Under the pieces are notes generated by a model. It was not told where the DNA came from. It saw nothing but the letters and a program-made list of their open reading frames with translations, and ran no database searches. Below, piece after piece: positions 20,931 to 32,269 of a DNA stretch of 64,000 nt; position 1 is the stretch's first letter, and every line of letters starts with the position of its first letter. The translations under genes were made by a program, and so were the position numbers. The DNA comes from Cryptomeria japonica. Taxonomy: Eukaryota > Streptophyta > Pinopsida > Cupressales > Cupressaceae. The stretch is taken from the NCBI RefSeq assembly GCF_030272615.1, contig NC_081409.1:21268260-21332259 (forward strand). Direction: 5' to 3'.

Positions 20931-20931
20931 T

Positions 20932-21749
20932 TGTTGACATTCTACACTCTAGTGATAAATGATGGTGTTGTCATTGATGGCAACCTACCGGTAACCTACT
21001 GGCAAACTTTAGGCAACCACCCGGCATTCATCTGGTAAACCAATGACAGGCATCGACACCAGCAGACACTTCACCGACAACGGCAACAATGCATATCGAC
21101 ACTCCAGCCGACAGGAATAAACTTTTGTTTATTGTATTTAATTGTAAATATCTTTTTGTAAATCCAACATGACATATTGTAATAGACTCATATATGTATG
21201 AGATCTTGTAAATCATTTTGATAGGAGAGGGGATATAGAAGATGAGATATATGTGAATGCATAGGACAGATTGTGTATAAGGCTTATGGTTATAGTATGA
21301 GCTTAAACTGGTACTGAACCTGGCATAGCTGATGCTGATTTGAAGCAGTACATTGTATTGGATTTTCATAATCCATTTTGTAAGTCAGTGAGACTTCTAT
21401 TTTGTAAATTGAGCAGTGAGCTCTAGGCAGTTGGCCTTCCTGCATATGCAGGCCCCTCATTGTAAGTAATATTTATTCATTGGCTAGTGAGTGAATATTG
21501 TGGGTCACAAATCCCACTGAGGTTTTTCCCACACCGGGTTTCCTTGTTAAACATCTTGTGTTATGGTGTGTTTTCTATGTTGTCTTTATTCTTCTTGTTT
21601 ACTGCATTAATTCTTATTTACCGGTACACTGTTTTGGAATGCAAAATACTTAATAAGGTTAAATTTTTTGTAAACCGATTAGATACTGATTCACCCCCCT
21701 CCCCTCCCCTCCCCTCTTAGTATCTTTGGGACTATCATCAATCCTAACA
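20932..21749 (+). repeat. 3' LTR (818 bp), polymerase-less copia-style element
   Basis: It aligns with 15120-15912 throughout and differs mainly by point changes, a short extra stretch near the start (accggtaacctactggc) and the C-rich tract. It is followed directly by the atgtg duplication. Confidence 0.93.
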
Positions 21750-21778
21750 ATGTGGCTAGTGAAAAATTCAATATTCTA

Positions 21779-23440
21779 TGGTGGAGGAGCACTCCCTCAA
21801 ACAACCTCTCATGCATCTCATTAGTCATTTTATGTTTTTTTTTTTTATCTTGGAACATCTTGAGATATTTGTAGGGGGTCCAAGGATCCTTTTTCATGTT
21901 TATATTGTAATAACAACATTTGGTTCCAAATTGTGAGACCTAGAGGCTTAAGGTGCATTATAAACCTTATAAGCCTACTAAGGTCAAAAATGAGCCAAAT
22001 ATGCTTGTTTTGACTTTGAATTATATTTTGTGTCTATTTAGGATTAAATTGACATGTTGAGGCTCCTAGGATGATTAGGAAACAAGTTGTGTGCAACAAA
22101 TTGCAAAATTGTCATTTAGTTGACAAAAAAATTGTCAAAAATGCTCATTTGTGAGAGCAACTCTTCAAAAAAATGGTTATCAATGGCTATAACCCCCCAA
22201 GTTCGGTTATAACTGTTGGAAAGGCTTTAAAGTGGATCAGCAAACTCGAATGGAGGTTGTTGAAGTTGTTTGTAATGAAGTTTTTGTGAAATCAATCAAG
22301 AAAAGCTTTTTTTTTTGAAAAAAATTGCTGCTCTTTTGCTTGGAACATAATTTTACAGATTGTTGGGTGAAAAATACCTCCATGGGGTTGTAGGGGGGTG
22401 TCTTACCTTTCTTTTGAATCCAACCAGAGGTCTGGAGGTGGTGTTTTGAGGGAGAAATCAAGCAATAATCAAAAACAGCCCGTGAATTGGCCTTAACCTA
22501 GGGTTTCGTTTTAAAATTCTCTTATCTTCCAATGTAACCGTGGGAAAATTACAAATCTTGGTTATATGAAAGGTGAGAGAGTGTACTTTAATTCTCAAGA
22601 GGTTTCAGAACTGGAGGAAACAGTTTGGGCGAGTTTTGATTGAATTTGGCCAGGCATCTCCATGTGACTGGCAATGAAAATATGGTAAAAAGACACAACA
22701 ATCCCATTACTTTTGATGGGTGGCAAACCAGAGTCTATAACCTTGGAATTGGTGTGGATTTGGATTCCCCAAGGTGCTCAAGTTGTCATTTTTCTATGGT
22801 TGCATGTCTGAAGGGTACTTCCTTCATTAAGTGCCTTATTTAGCCCTTCTAGTCCTGCATGAGGGTTTCTTAAAAGTAGGGTTTATTGGATGTTCCAAGA
22901 CCTGCCCCTTTGGGAAAAGTGTTGTCCATAGTAGAGTATAAGGTGTGTCAAATAAAAACTAATAGTCCTTTGGATATTTTTTTGAGTAATGCTACAAATT
23001 TGGTTTTGTGGGTTAGTAGGCTTCTAGTGCCAAATTGGGCTTTGTTGCCTTGGAGTCTTGGGGTACCAAACCAAAGGGTTGTTTTGTATCTCTTGTGGTA
23101 TTTGGAACTTGTAAAACCTATTTTGAACCTTTGAAAGCCTAAAAATCAATTGGGAGGAGTGGTGAGCAACTTGAGCAAGTTTTGAGCACTTTTGCCTGTG
23201 GGGTTTGATAGCCAATTTTGATAACCTTTACATAATGTCTCAGTGTGGGTTATGGGGATTAAAATTCATGTGTTGAGATGTTGATATGATGCTCATAAAG
23301 GTGTGAGGTCTGGTTGGAGAGATTCCTAAGTGAGGGGGATTGTCACTTATTGCAGAAAGTGAGTAACTTGAAGGCATTTTCAAGTTGTTTGAACCGTACC
23401 TCTACATCATTCTACTTCAGTGCCACTGTAATTGTCATAC
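21779..23440 (+). repeat. Gypsy LTR-like block, probable solo or truncated LTR
   Basis: It begins TGGTGGAGGAGCAC, identical to the start of the chromovirus 3' LTR at 14633, and ends in an acctctacatca stretch that resembles 1597-1608 near the end of the chromovirus 5' LTR. The length of about 1.66 kb fits that LTR (1.62 kb). Sequence between the ends is too diverged for a confident alignment by eye, so this is a relative at best. No coding domain is present. Confidence 0.4.
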
Positions 23441-24070
23441 CCAAATAGGTTTCATTACTTACAAGTCAAGGCAAGGAAAAAGTGTTATGTCAATCTCAAG
23501 GAAAAACAAAAAAATGATATATTATTGAAATATCAAACATACAAGTGCGACAATAAAATCTTGACTATGGGAACATGCAAATAACTCCATCAGGGCTATG
23601 GACATCTGCTGGAAATGGAGCAATATTTAAGAGATTATGGTGTATAACCTCGTCAGAGCCCTAAAATCTTGTTGGCAACAAGGATCTATCCAGGATACTT
23701 TTGAAGTAATAATAAGTCACGTAGCTAGCCACATAGGATTCGAAGGGCCTTTGATAGTTATAAAAGTTGGAATGAACTCAGTTGCACACACATGGGCAAA
23801 AGAAGATCAAGATTTCAAGAATTGATGGACAATTTTTGTGCACCTCCATTCATAAATCTTGGTTACATAATGTGTTAGGTTGGATGGTCTAAGTCTCTTG
23901 AGAATCGATTGAACTCCTATCTCTGAAATGTTTCACACCTTTAATCCAATTAGTGCATTTCAAAATGAAAAACACACACACTCATCTTTGTTCGAATAGG
24001 AACTGCATTTTTGTCATGCATCCTATATTAGCATAACTCATATAAAAAATTCATTGTCTCCACCACATTA
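23441..24070. other. Unassigned, no supported gene
   Basis: A 62-codon frame at 23637-23825 ends in MNSVAHTWAKEDQDFKN, which faintly recalls the end of an RNase H domain, but it is too short and isolated to call. Nothing else is recognised. Confidence 0.4.
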
Positions 24071-25045
24071 TGCATCATCGTGTTATCATTATAGGTTTGC
24101 ATACTTAGGGGCATAACTGAAAAATTCTAAAAATCCTAAAAAGTCATGAAAAAATCCTAAAAATCAAATAAAGTCTTGGAATGAAATTTTTGAAAACACC
24201 GAAAAATTCAAAAATCAATCAAAAACATTCACAAAAAGTCCTGAAAAAATCCTAAAAATCACAAAATGCCATGAAAAAATCAAAGCAAGAAAGCATGGGC
24301 CATCCATCAAATCAAATCAACAAGCGAACTCTCAAAATCGACAATCAAACTGATCACATGTCTTGTTAATCAATCTACTGATCAAACTTTATCAAACATC
24401 AACATGTCTTATACAAGGAAGGGTACACTCGGAACCAGACAGATCGGTCTTATACGGGGTATTCACTTTTTCAAACTAGACATTCCTATCAATGATCACA
24501 CAAATCAAAAAAACGACATAGATCAATATGACTGCTGAATTTTGTCCAAGTTAGTTTTATCTTTATCAATTAATCGCAGGTCATGTTTCATCAATAACAA
24601 AAACATTTGAAAACCATAAAAAATACCAAAAACATTCAAAAAAAGTCTTGAAAAAATCAAATAAAAAACATCAAATATCAAAAAAAAAATCAATCAAAAA
24701 CAAACTAAAAATACAAAACCGTCAAAAACTTGCAATAAACATATCTCGCAAGAATCAAATATCCTAGCAGCTATCCAGCAAACACTTCGCACGAAGTTAA
24801 ATAAAAAATACAACTCTCTTGTCAAAACAATTGCAATCAAGCCGATCAAGTGTCTAATCTATGGAATCACTATCAAACTATCAACGTGATCAACATCTTG
24901 TCTTAAATAGAATCAGTACACTCAAAACCAGACAAGTCGGTCTTAAACGAGGTCCAAAACTTCTGAAACTAGACATTATCAAAATCACATCAAACATATC
25001 AAAGCAAAGGCACTGTTAGTCTAACTGTTGAGTTTTGTCTATTTT
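24071..25045 (+). repeat. A-rich region with a diverged tandem duplication of about 500 bp
   Basis: Two related blocks occur around 24300-24560 and 24790-25045. Each holds an aaccagacag/aaccagacaa site followed by tcggtctta, then aaactagacatt, and finishes in ctgttgagttttgtc or ctgctgaattttgtcc. The blocks are separated and preceded by A-rich runs of the type cctaaaaatc and aaaaaatc. No coding potential is seen. The origin is unknown; it could be part of an LTR or leader. Confidence 0.6.
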
Positions 25046-25315
25046 TGGATCTCTTTTTATTGAATTGGTGAACATCATTGCTTTTAGCTACTCAAGGATG
25101 TCCAAAAAGTGACTAGAGGAGTCATGATGGGCATGATCCTTTTCTCTATTTGTTGTTTGCAGTTTGAACCAATGAAGTTCTGGGGCAATTGCTCTAGTGG
25201 GTGTCTGTGATAAGAGCATTCATCTTGTGAATGTCACACGTACCTCGACCCCTAACATAATTCCCATAATGGAGGGTTCATTCCTTCTCTGTTATGTGTT
25301 TGTTTCTTTGCAATG
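25046..25315. other. Unassigned spacer before the copia element
   Basis: About 270 bp with no gene or clear repeat. It ends in agata (25316-25320), the target sequence duplicated at 31552-31556. Confidence 0.5.
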
Positions 25316-25320
25316 AGATA

Positions 25321-26431
25321 TGTTGGTATTATGGATGTGTTGCATTGGTTTTATCATTGATGTCAACACTTATCAACACTTATCCTTCTGGAGATCTTTG
25401 GTTATGTTGAAACGGCACATTATGTTCACCGGCATGTTTAGTGACTTATGCACAGTCACCGATATATCACTCATCGGCAGGTTATCTTGTTCACCAACAC
25501 TCAGGATGATTTGTTATCATCTAGAGATCACTTGGTTATGTTGAAGACATGGTTTGGACACTTGGTTTTGGTATTTTGGTTATTGGTCTAATCGGGTTGA
25601 CATATTTGTTGTTACCGGTAAATTGGTCTAGGTTATGGACTGGCATGCATTATCTATTCCAGATCAGCACGACACGTTATGGAGATGATTTAATTAATTG
25701 GATATTGTTGTAAATGTATTGAGCCGACATGATGCATCGCATCTTGACTTATTTGTAATTGATTTAATTGTAATATTTTTAATGAATCGACCTACACATT
25801 TGGTCCTAGGTTTTGGTATATATGTAAGGTCTCATTTGTAAGATATATAAGAAGAGAATGGGAATAGTATGAGCAGAAAAGAAAAAGGTTATGGTATTAT
25901 AACATGGTATGTGCGAATATTGAAGATCATATGAGCAGACCATAGAGAAGGTTCAAGGAAGGTTTGAAGGTGATTATCAGAGCTTAACCGGAACTGAATC
26001 CAGCATTGAAGATGCTACTTTGAGTAGTACATTATCATTGGATTTAACCATCCAATTGTAGTCAGTGTGACTCCTATTTTGTAATTGAGGAGTGAGCTCT
26101 AGGTAGTTGGCATTTCTGCATGTGCAGACCTTATTTGTATACACATACTATCTGCAGTAGTATCATCTAATTGTGGGTAAGGTTTCCCACCGTGGTTTTT
26201 CCCCTTACAAGGTTTCCACGTACAAATTTATGTGTTATGTGTTGTGGATGTTATTTCTCTTTCTATTCTATGCATTAAGTTTTACCGGTACTGATATTAA
26301 CTGTTAATCGGCATTAAGTTTGGTTTACCGGTATTAAGTATCAAGTTTGATTAAGTTATATTTGGGTTGAAATTAATAGAAAATCGATTCACCTCCCCTC
26401 CCCCCCTCTCAGTTGTCTTTGGGTCCTAACA
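25321..26431 (+). repeat. 5' LTR of the first Ty1/copia element (1,111 bp)
   Basis: TGTTGGTATT to CCTAACA. It has the shared attgatgtcaac motif near the start, a TATA-like aagatatataag near 25840, and a CCTCCCC tract about 30 bp before the end. The distal part matches 30955-31551. Confidence 0.92.
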
Positions 26432-26433
26432 AT

Positions 26434-26445
26434 TGGTATCAGAGC
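26434..26445 (+). other. Primer binding site, tRNA-Met type
   Basis: TGGTATCAGAGC begins two bases after the 5' LTR. Confidence 0.92.
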
Positions 26446-26487
26446 TAAGTCCTCTTTTTGCAGAAGTTTAACAACTTGGGGAGATTC

Positions 26488-27240
26488 TCTGGCAACTAAA
26501 TTTTTCAGGAAGTATAGTCTGAAACTTGATGGAACTAACTATGGTATATGGAAGATCAGAATGGAGACACATCTGAATTGCATTGGAAGAGACATATGGG
26601 ATGTTACAAAGAATGGTTATGTTGGTCCTATATCGAATCAACCTAATCCACCAACATTGGGTAAGGATCAAGAGAATGATTGCAAAGCAAGAGAAGCACT
26701 TTTAAGCGCCTTATTAGATCAGCAAATCATGGGATTATTAGACCAATCTACTACTAAAGCTATTTGGGATAAATTGGAGACATTGAATGAAGGAAATACC
26801 ACTGTCAAAATTGCAAAACTAGAATGCTTCTGGATCAGGTATGAAAATCTAAAATGGAAGAAGATGAAAGAATTTTTGCTTTTATGGAAACGATTAATGA
26901 AATTGTTTTAGGAATACAATGTTGTGGAGGTTCCTTAAGTGAAGATGAAATTGTTTTTAAAGTTTTACGAGAATTGCCACCGGCATACAAAATGAAAGTA
27001 ACTGTTATTAATGAGTTGAGAACAATGCCTAATACATCAGTATCTAGAGATACTTTGGTTGGAAAAATTTCAGCATTTGAGCTTGAGGAATTTGGTCATA
27101 TTGCTACAATAAGACAGATTTATCTTTCAAAGCATCATCATCTGCAACATCATCATCATCTGACAAATCTGATTGGAAAGCACTTTATGCAAGAGAACTT
27201 GAAGATATCAAGAAGGAAAATGAAGAACTGAAAGAACTTG
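26488..27240 (+). pseudogene. gag of the Ty1/copia element (DUF4219/UBN2 type)
   Basis: The N-terminus KLDGTNYGIWKIRMETHL is the hallmark DUF4219 start of plant copia gag. The UBN2 core follows with DQSTTKAIWDKLE and, after a frameshift near 26850, the LRELPPAYKMKVTVI stretch. A second phase change before 27261 separates it from the zinc knuckle. A CAT/CATCAT run near 27130-27163 coincides with that second break. The role would be capsid formation. Confidence 0.9.
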
Positions 27241-27260
27241 AAGCACTATTTGCAAGGAAA

Positions 27261-27986
27261 ATGCCTAAAGGTCCTATTGGAAGTAAGTATGAAGGTAAAG
27301 CACCATTTAAATGTTTTAACTGCAATAAAGTTGGTCATATGGCATCTAGATGTCCTGATAGACATGCAAGATTGAGTGAAGAAGCTAAAAGAACATATAA
27401 GCCTAACCCTGAATATCAGAGATACAAATTTAAGAAGAATAGAGATAAATCATGTTACTATGCCGATGAAGGAATTACTAATGATTCTGATGAAGAACCA
27501 GCAGACAATGGATGGTCTTTTGTTGCAATAAAAGAAGATCAACCGACACCTATTGTTCCACCGGTAGAGCAGGCCCTAGAAGCTAAAATTGAAGAAAATG
27601 ATGAATGGATTATTGATTCTGGATGTTCACATCATATGACTGGTGATAAAAGTAAATTCTTATCTTTTCAGGATTACAATGGAGGTCTAGTAAGGTTTGG
27701 GGATGACAAAGCTTGTTTGATCAAAGGAAAATGCACTATATCTTTTGATGGTAAGCACAATACTCACAACGTTTAATATGTTAAAGGTTTGAAGTATAAT
27801 CTTTTGAGTGTTAGTCAATTAGTTGAAAAAGGATTTCAGTTACAGTTTAAGAATGGTAAATGCAAAATCATGAACAAAACTGGTTTGGAGATTGCAACCG
27901 GTAATCAGATTAGAGGTAATATCTTTCATTTGAATAACAATAAAAAGACATGCTTGATTGCACATATTGATGAAAGTTGGTTATGA
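27261..27986 (+). pseudogene. Zinc knuckle and aspartic protease of the copia element
   Basis: One phase covers CFNCNKVGHMASRC (perfect CCHC), a Lys/Glu linker, and WIIDSGCSHHMTGD, the copia protease active site (D-S-G). A TAA follows at about 27775. The same phase then gives the pre-integrase region KYNLLSVSQLVEKGF up to a TGA at about 27984. Confidence 0.9.
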
Positions 27987-28978
27987 CATAAAAGACTATG
28001 TCATGTGAATTTTGATTGCATTATAAAGATTAGTTCAACTAAGGCAGTAAGGGATTTACCTAAGATTGTAAAACTTCATAATCTGATATGTAAGGAATGT
28101 CAAATGGGAAAGCAAGTTAGAACAACTTTTAAGAGTATTTCTGAAAATCCAATAATGTTCTTGATTTAATTCATACTCACTTGTGTGGTCCGGCAAGAAC
28201 AAGAAGTCTATAGGGAGATAGATACTTTATGCTAATCATTGATGATTATTCTAGAATGTGTTAGGTTACTTTTCTCAAGGAGAAATCAGAAGCTTTTGGA
28301 AAATTCAAACTATTCAAGGCAATGGTAGAGAATGAAACGGGTAAGAAAATCAAATGTTTAAGATCAGATCAAGGAGGTGAATTTACATCTAAGGAGTTTA
28401 ATACATTTTGTGAAGTGAATGGAGTTAGAAGACAACTATCAGCACCCCAAACACCTCAGCAAAATGGAGTTGTAGAAAGGAAGAACAGAATTATTCTAGA
28501 TGCAGCCAGAAGCATGATATTAGAAGCAAATCTACCTCATGTGTACTGGAGAGAAGCAGTGAATACAGCAGTTTACACTTTCAACAGAGTTCACATCAAA
28601 GGTGAAACCGATAAGACACCTTCTGAACTATGGTTTGGTAATATTCCTACTCTTAAAAACTTCAGAATATTTGGAAGCAAATGTTATATTAGGAGAGATG
28701 AGTATGTTGGTAAATTTGATCCTAGAAGTGATGAAGGAATATTTCTTAGTTATTCATCTAAGAGCAAAGCATATAGATGTTTTAATAAAAGATTGCAAAA
28801 AATGATTGAGAGTGAAAATGTGAAGATAGATGAACACTTTAGAGGAAATTCAAGGTCTATGGATTCTAAACTAGCAGTTGAGATGATCATAAATGGACCT
28901 ATACAGAGTGCACCGGTACAGAATGTGGATCCAGTCACACCGGCATCATCAGAGAATTCCATAGTGACTGAAGAATAG
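27987..28978 (+). pseudogene. Integrase of the copia element, first catalytic Asp replaced
   Basis: The zinc-binding part shows HKRLCHVNF and CKECQMGK. In the core the first acid is lost (IHTHLCGP where the family has D before LCGP), while LRSDQGGEF and QQNGVVERKNR keep the second Asp and the Glu. A frameshift near 28155 and stops near 28210 and 28260 precede the long open piece 28322-28978. The conserved copia C-terminal GKFDPRSDEGIFLSYS is present. Confidence 0.9.
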
Positions 28979-28984
28979 CAGCAA

Positions 28985-30188
28985 GTGAACACACCTAGAT
29001 ATGTAAGACTGAATCACTCTAAAAGTCAGATACTTGGGAATAAGTATCAAGATGTTATGACAAGAGGAAAACTGGAAAATGAAGAGGTATGTTCAATTTC
29101 TCAAATTGAACCAGCATCTGTTATTGAGGCATGTGAAGATAAACATTGGATAAAAGCTACGGAAGATGAATTAGAACAAATTGAGAAGAACAATACACGG
29201 ACATTGGTTCCCCGACCTAAAGATAAAAATGTAATTGGAACTAAATGAGTATTCAGAAACAAACTTAATGAAGATGGTAAAGTAATCAGAAACAAAACAA
29301 GATTAGTGTGTAAGGGATATTCACAGAAAGAGGGAATTGATTATAATGAAACCTTTGCACCGGTAGCTAAAATTGAGATAGTCAAATTATTTCTTACATT
29401 TGCAGCACACAAGAACTATAAAGTATATCAAATGGATGTAAAATGTGCATTTCTGAATGGTGATCTTGAAGAGGAAGTTTGCATTGAACAACCTGATGGA
29501 TTTTCATTGACAAATGATAAAGATATGTATGGTTTGCAGATTAAGGAAAGCTTTATATCGATTGAAGCAAGCTCCTAGAGCTTGGTATGCTAAATTGGAC
29601 AAATATCTTTTGAAAGTTGGTTACACTAAAGGTAATGCTGACAACAACTTATATTTCAAAGTGACTAATGATGACATCTTGGTTATTGAAGTTTTTGTTG
29701 ATCATATCATTTTTTGAGGAGAAGATGGATTGTGTAAAGACTTTGCTAATAAGATGCAGGAAGAATTTGAAATGTCTATGATTGGGGAGATAAAATTATT
29801 TTTAAGATTGCAGATTTCACAGACTGGTAAAGGTATATTCATATGTCAAACAAAGTACTTGAAGGAACTACTGAAGAAATTTGGTATGGAAAACTCTAAA
29901 CCGGTAAGTACTTAATTTGGTAGGGAAAACTTTAAACCGGTAAGTACTCCTATGACTACAACTGATAAAATGACATTGAAGAATGATTCGGCTCCTGTTA
30001 ATCTGACAAGATATAAATCTATGATTGGAGGTTTGTTGTATTTAACACAAACAAGACCTGATATAATGAATGCAGTATGTATTGTTTCAAGATTTCAGAG
30101 TAATCCTAAAGAAAATCATGAATCAACAGTGAAAAGGATTTTCCGGTATCTACAAAGCACAACAAAATCTTGGTTTATGGTATTCTAA
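28985..30188 (+). pseudogene. Reverse transcriptase of the copia element
   Basis: The copia RT blocks appear in order: [67 protein letters not shown], then VFVDHIIF, where the second Asp of the catalytic FVDD is His. A stop lies near 29246 and a frameshift near 29540. A short tandem duplication around 29880-29945 inserts an extra stop next to KPVST. Confidence 0.92.
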
Positions 30189-30656
30189 AGATGAAAATTT
30201 TGATTTATCTGCATACACCGATGCAAATTGGGCAGGAGATGTAGATGATAGATAAAGCACCACCGGCGAGGCATTCTTTCTTGGTAGCAGATTGATTTCA
30301 TGGTTGAGCAAGAAACAAAGTTGTACATCATTATCAACAACATAATCAGAATATGTTGCAGCAGCAGCTAATTGTACTCAGGTATTATGGATTAAGAAAA
30401 TGTTGAAGGACATAAAGGTAAAATGCAAAGAACATATAATCATTTATTGTGATAATTCAGCAGCAATTGATATATCTAAGAATCCGGTATTTCACTCTAA
30501 ATCTAAACATGTTTCTATCAAATACAATTTTCTGAAAGAGAATGTTGAAGCCAAAGAATTGAGATTGGTTTATGTGTATACTAAATAACAGATTGCAGAT
30601 ATCTTTACTAAGTCTTTGCATAAGGAAACTTTTGAATATCTCAGAGAGTAGCTTGG
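30189..30656 (+). pseudogene. RNase H of the copia element
   Basis: After the RT, the segment YTDANWAGDVDD, the WLSKKQSCTS stretch, AANCTQVLWIKKML, IYCDNSAAIDISKNP and IADIFTKSLHKETF gives the complete copia RNase H order. Stops occur near 30254, 30343, 30586 and 30648. Confidence 0.9.
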
Positions 30657-30954
30657 GGTTATACCCTCACCGCTAGAGACTTAGACAGTTGATGATTGGC
30701 ATCAAACCAGTAGAATTAACAAAGAAACATTTTTTCGACTTTGATGGAGGAGAGCTACTTCTCAGGGGGAGTAGTTGGTTATAACAAATTGGTTATTGTA
30801 ATTGGTTCTATGAATTGGTTGTATCTGGTATTTGTATTGCTTTGGCATTTGATGTCAAAAGAGGAGAGATATCTATGGAAAAACTTTGTATTTAGGAATC
30901 ATTATCCTAGGGGGAGGGATATCTATGGAAAAACTTTGTATTTAGGAATCATTA
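30657..30954 (+). other. 3' internal region with a tandem duplication at the LTR junction
   Basis: It contains cagggggagtag, the CTTTGGCATTTGATGTCAAA hairpin-like motif (about 30840), and two adjacent copies of a unit beginning gatatctatgg and ending ggaatcattatc (about 30869-30906 and 30919-30956). The normal polypurine tract and the first 510 bp of the 3' LTR are missing here. Confidence 0.75.
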
Positions 30955-31551
30955 TCATTTGTAAGATATGTAAGAAGGGAATGGGAATGGTATGAGCAGA
31001 AAAGAAAAAAGTTATGGTATTATGACATGGTATGTGCGAATATTAAAGATCATATGAGCATACCATAGAGAAGGTTCAAGGAAGGTTTGAAGGTGATTAT
31101 CAGAGCTTAACCGATACTGAATCCAGCATTGATGATACTACTTTGAGCTGTACATTATCATTGGATCTAACCATCCAATTGAAGTCAGTGTGACTCCTGT
31201 TTTGTGATTGAGCAAAGCTTTAGGCAGTTGGCATTTCTGCATGTGCAGACCCCATTTGTATACACATACTATCTGCAGTAGTAACATTTGATTGTGGGTA
31301 AGGTTTCCCACCGTGGTTTCCCCTTATAGGGTTTCCACGTACAAATCTCTGTGTTATGTGTTGTGGATGTTGTTTCTATTTCTGTTCTACACATTAAGTT
31401 TTATCGGTACTGATATTAACTGTTAAATTGTTAACCGACATTAAGTTTGGTTTACCGGTATTAAATATCAAGTTTGATTAAGTTATATTTGGGTTGAAAT
31501 TAATAGACAACTGATTCACCCCTCCCTCTCAGTTGCCTCTGGGTCCTAACA
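30955..31551 (+). repeat. Left-truncated 3' LTR of the first Ty1/copia element
   Basis: It is homologous to about 25832-26431 of the 5' LTR, starting at tcatttgtaagatat and ending CCTAACA, and is followed by the agata duplication. The missing part was removed after insertion, because the outer end and the duplication are intact. Confidence 0.92.
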
Positions 31552-31556
31552 AGATA

Positions 31557-31942
31557 TATATGCATCGTGGTTCCTCATACCCTGATGTACAAAGCTTCAT
31601 TGTTACATAATAAGGCTCAATGATGAAAATGTATTGTACTATAAATAAAGACACGAAGACTATTCATCATCAATCATATCATTTCATTTTTTTAATCTCA
31701 TCATGCTAATTGTCTCTTCATATCATTCTCTCATCAAGCATCTTTCTACTCGATCATTCTTTCAATCATTCTTTCATCTAACATGATCTCTCTCATCACT
31801 TAATTTCAATCTTTTCATCTATAATTCTATCATTTTCTCATATCACCTATTCTATCTATCAATCAATTATTCCTCACCTTCATCCAATTTTTATCTACTT
31901 TCATCTTATACAGGATGTATCCTTCCTAAAACAGGACATTTT
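31557..31942. other. Unassigned, TC-rich low-complexity stretch
   Basis: About 390 bp, dominated by tcat/ttca/atct words from about 31680. No gene. cttatacagga near 31907 matches a word inside the next LTR at about 31958. Confidence 0.5.
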
Positions 31943-32269
31943 TGACCTATCATTTGTCTTATACAGGATTGTTGGCATTGTGTTGTCATTGATGTCAACT
32001 GCTATGGGATGTCTACCGCTATGAGGGATGTATGTGCAACACTTTCATGGAGGAGTACAGGTTGAGATATCTTTGATATCACTTTATGTTGCAGGACACC
32101 GATAAGGTAAGGATGTAGGACACCAGTAAGGTAAGATAGAGCATCCCACTCAGAGGAATGATCACTAAGGTCACCGGTACACAAGTTGGTGTCTGACTTG
32201 TGTGGATGAGATGAATAGGTCTTTGGTATAGTGCATCACCGGTAAGGAAAGGATGTCAAATAGTAAGTG
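31943..32269 (+). repeat. 5' LTR of the gag-only element, left part
   Basis: It matches 44671-44998. It ends in aagtg (32265-32269), the target site of the inserted copia element. A second LTR-like start TGTTGGCATTG lies 27 bp inside, at 31970. Confidence 0.9.

Larger units (their letters stand above)
15120..21749 (+). mobile_element. Non-autonomous copia-style LTR element with zinc-knuckle gag and an extra large ORF
   Basis: LTRs of 793 and 818 bp bound a 6,630-bp unit. The 5-bp duplication atgtg is present at 15115-15119 and 21750-21754. A primer site follows the 5' LTR and a polypurine tract (aaagggggaga) precedes the 3' LTR. The interior encodes a coiled-coil/zinc-knuckle gag and, downstream, a broken frame of about 1,100 codons with no match to RT, RNase H, integrase or protease that I can see. 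LTR start, primer site, polypurine tract and C-rich U5 tract resemble those of the two polymerase-bearing copia elements in this window, so these or their relatives are candidate helpers. Confidence 0.9.
25321..31551 (+). mobile_element. Ty1/copia element, polymerase-bearing but decayed
   Basis: The 5' LTR starts TGTTGGTATT. The 3' LTR is truncated at its left side but ends in the same CCTAACA. The agata duplication at 25316-25320 and 31552-31556 confirms both outer ends. The order gag, protease, integrase, RT, RNase H is that of Ty1/copia. Stops and frameshifts occur in every domain, the first integrase Asp reads His, and the RT box reads FVDH. Confidence 0.93.

Noticed and set aside
23637-23825. 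RNase H fragment of a LINE
   Set aside because: Only a faint match over about 20 residues, with no neighbouring RT sequence.
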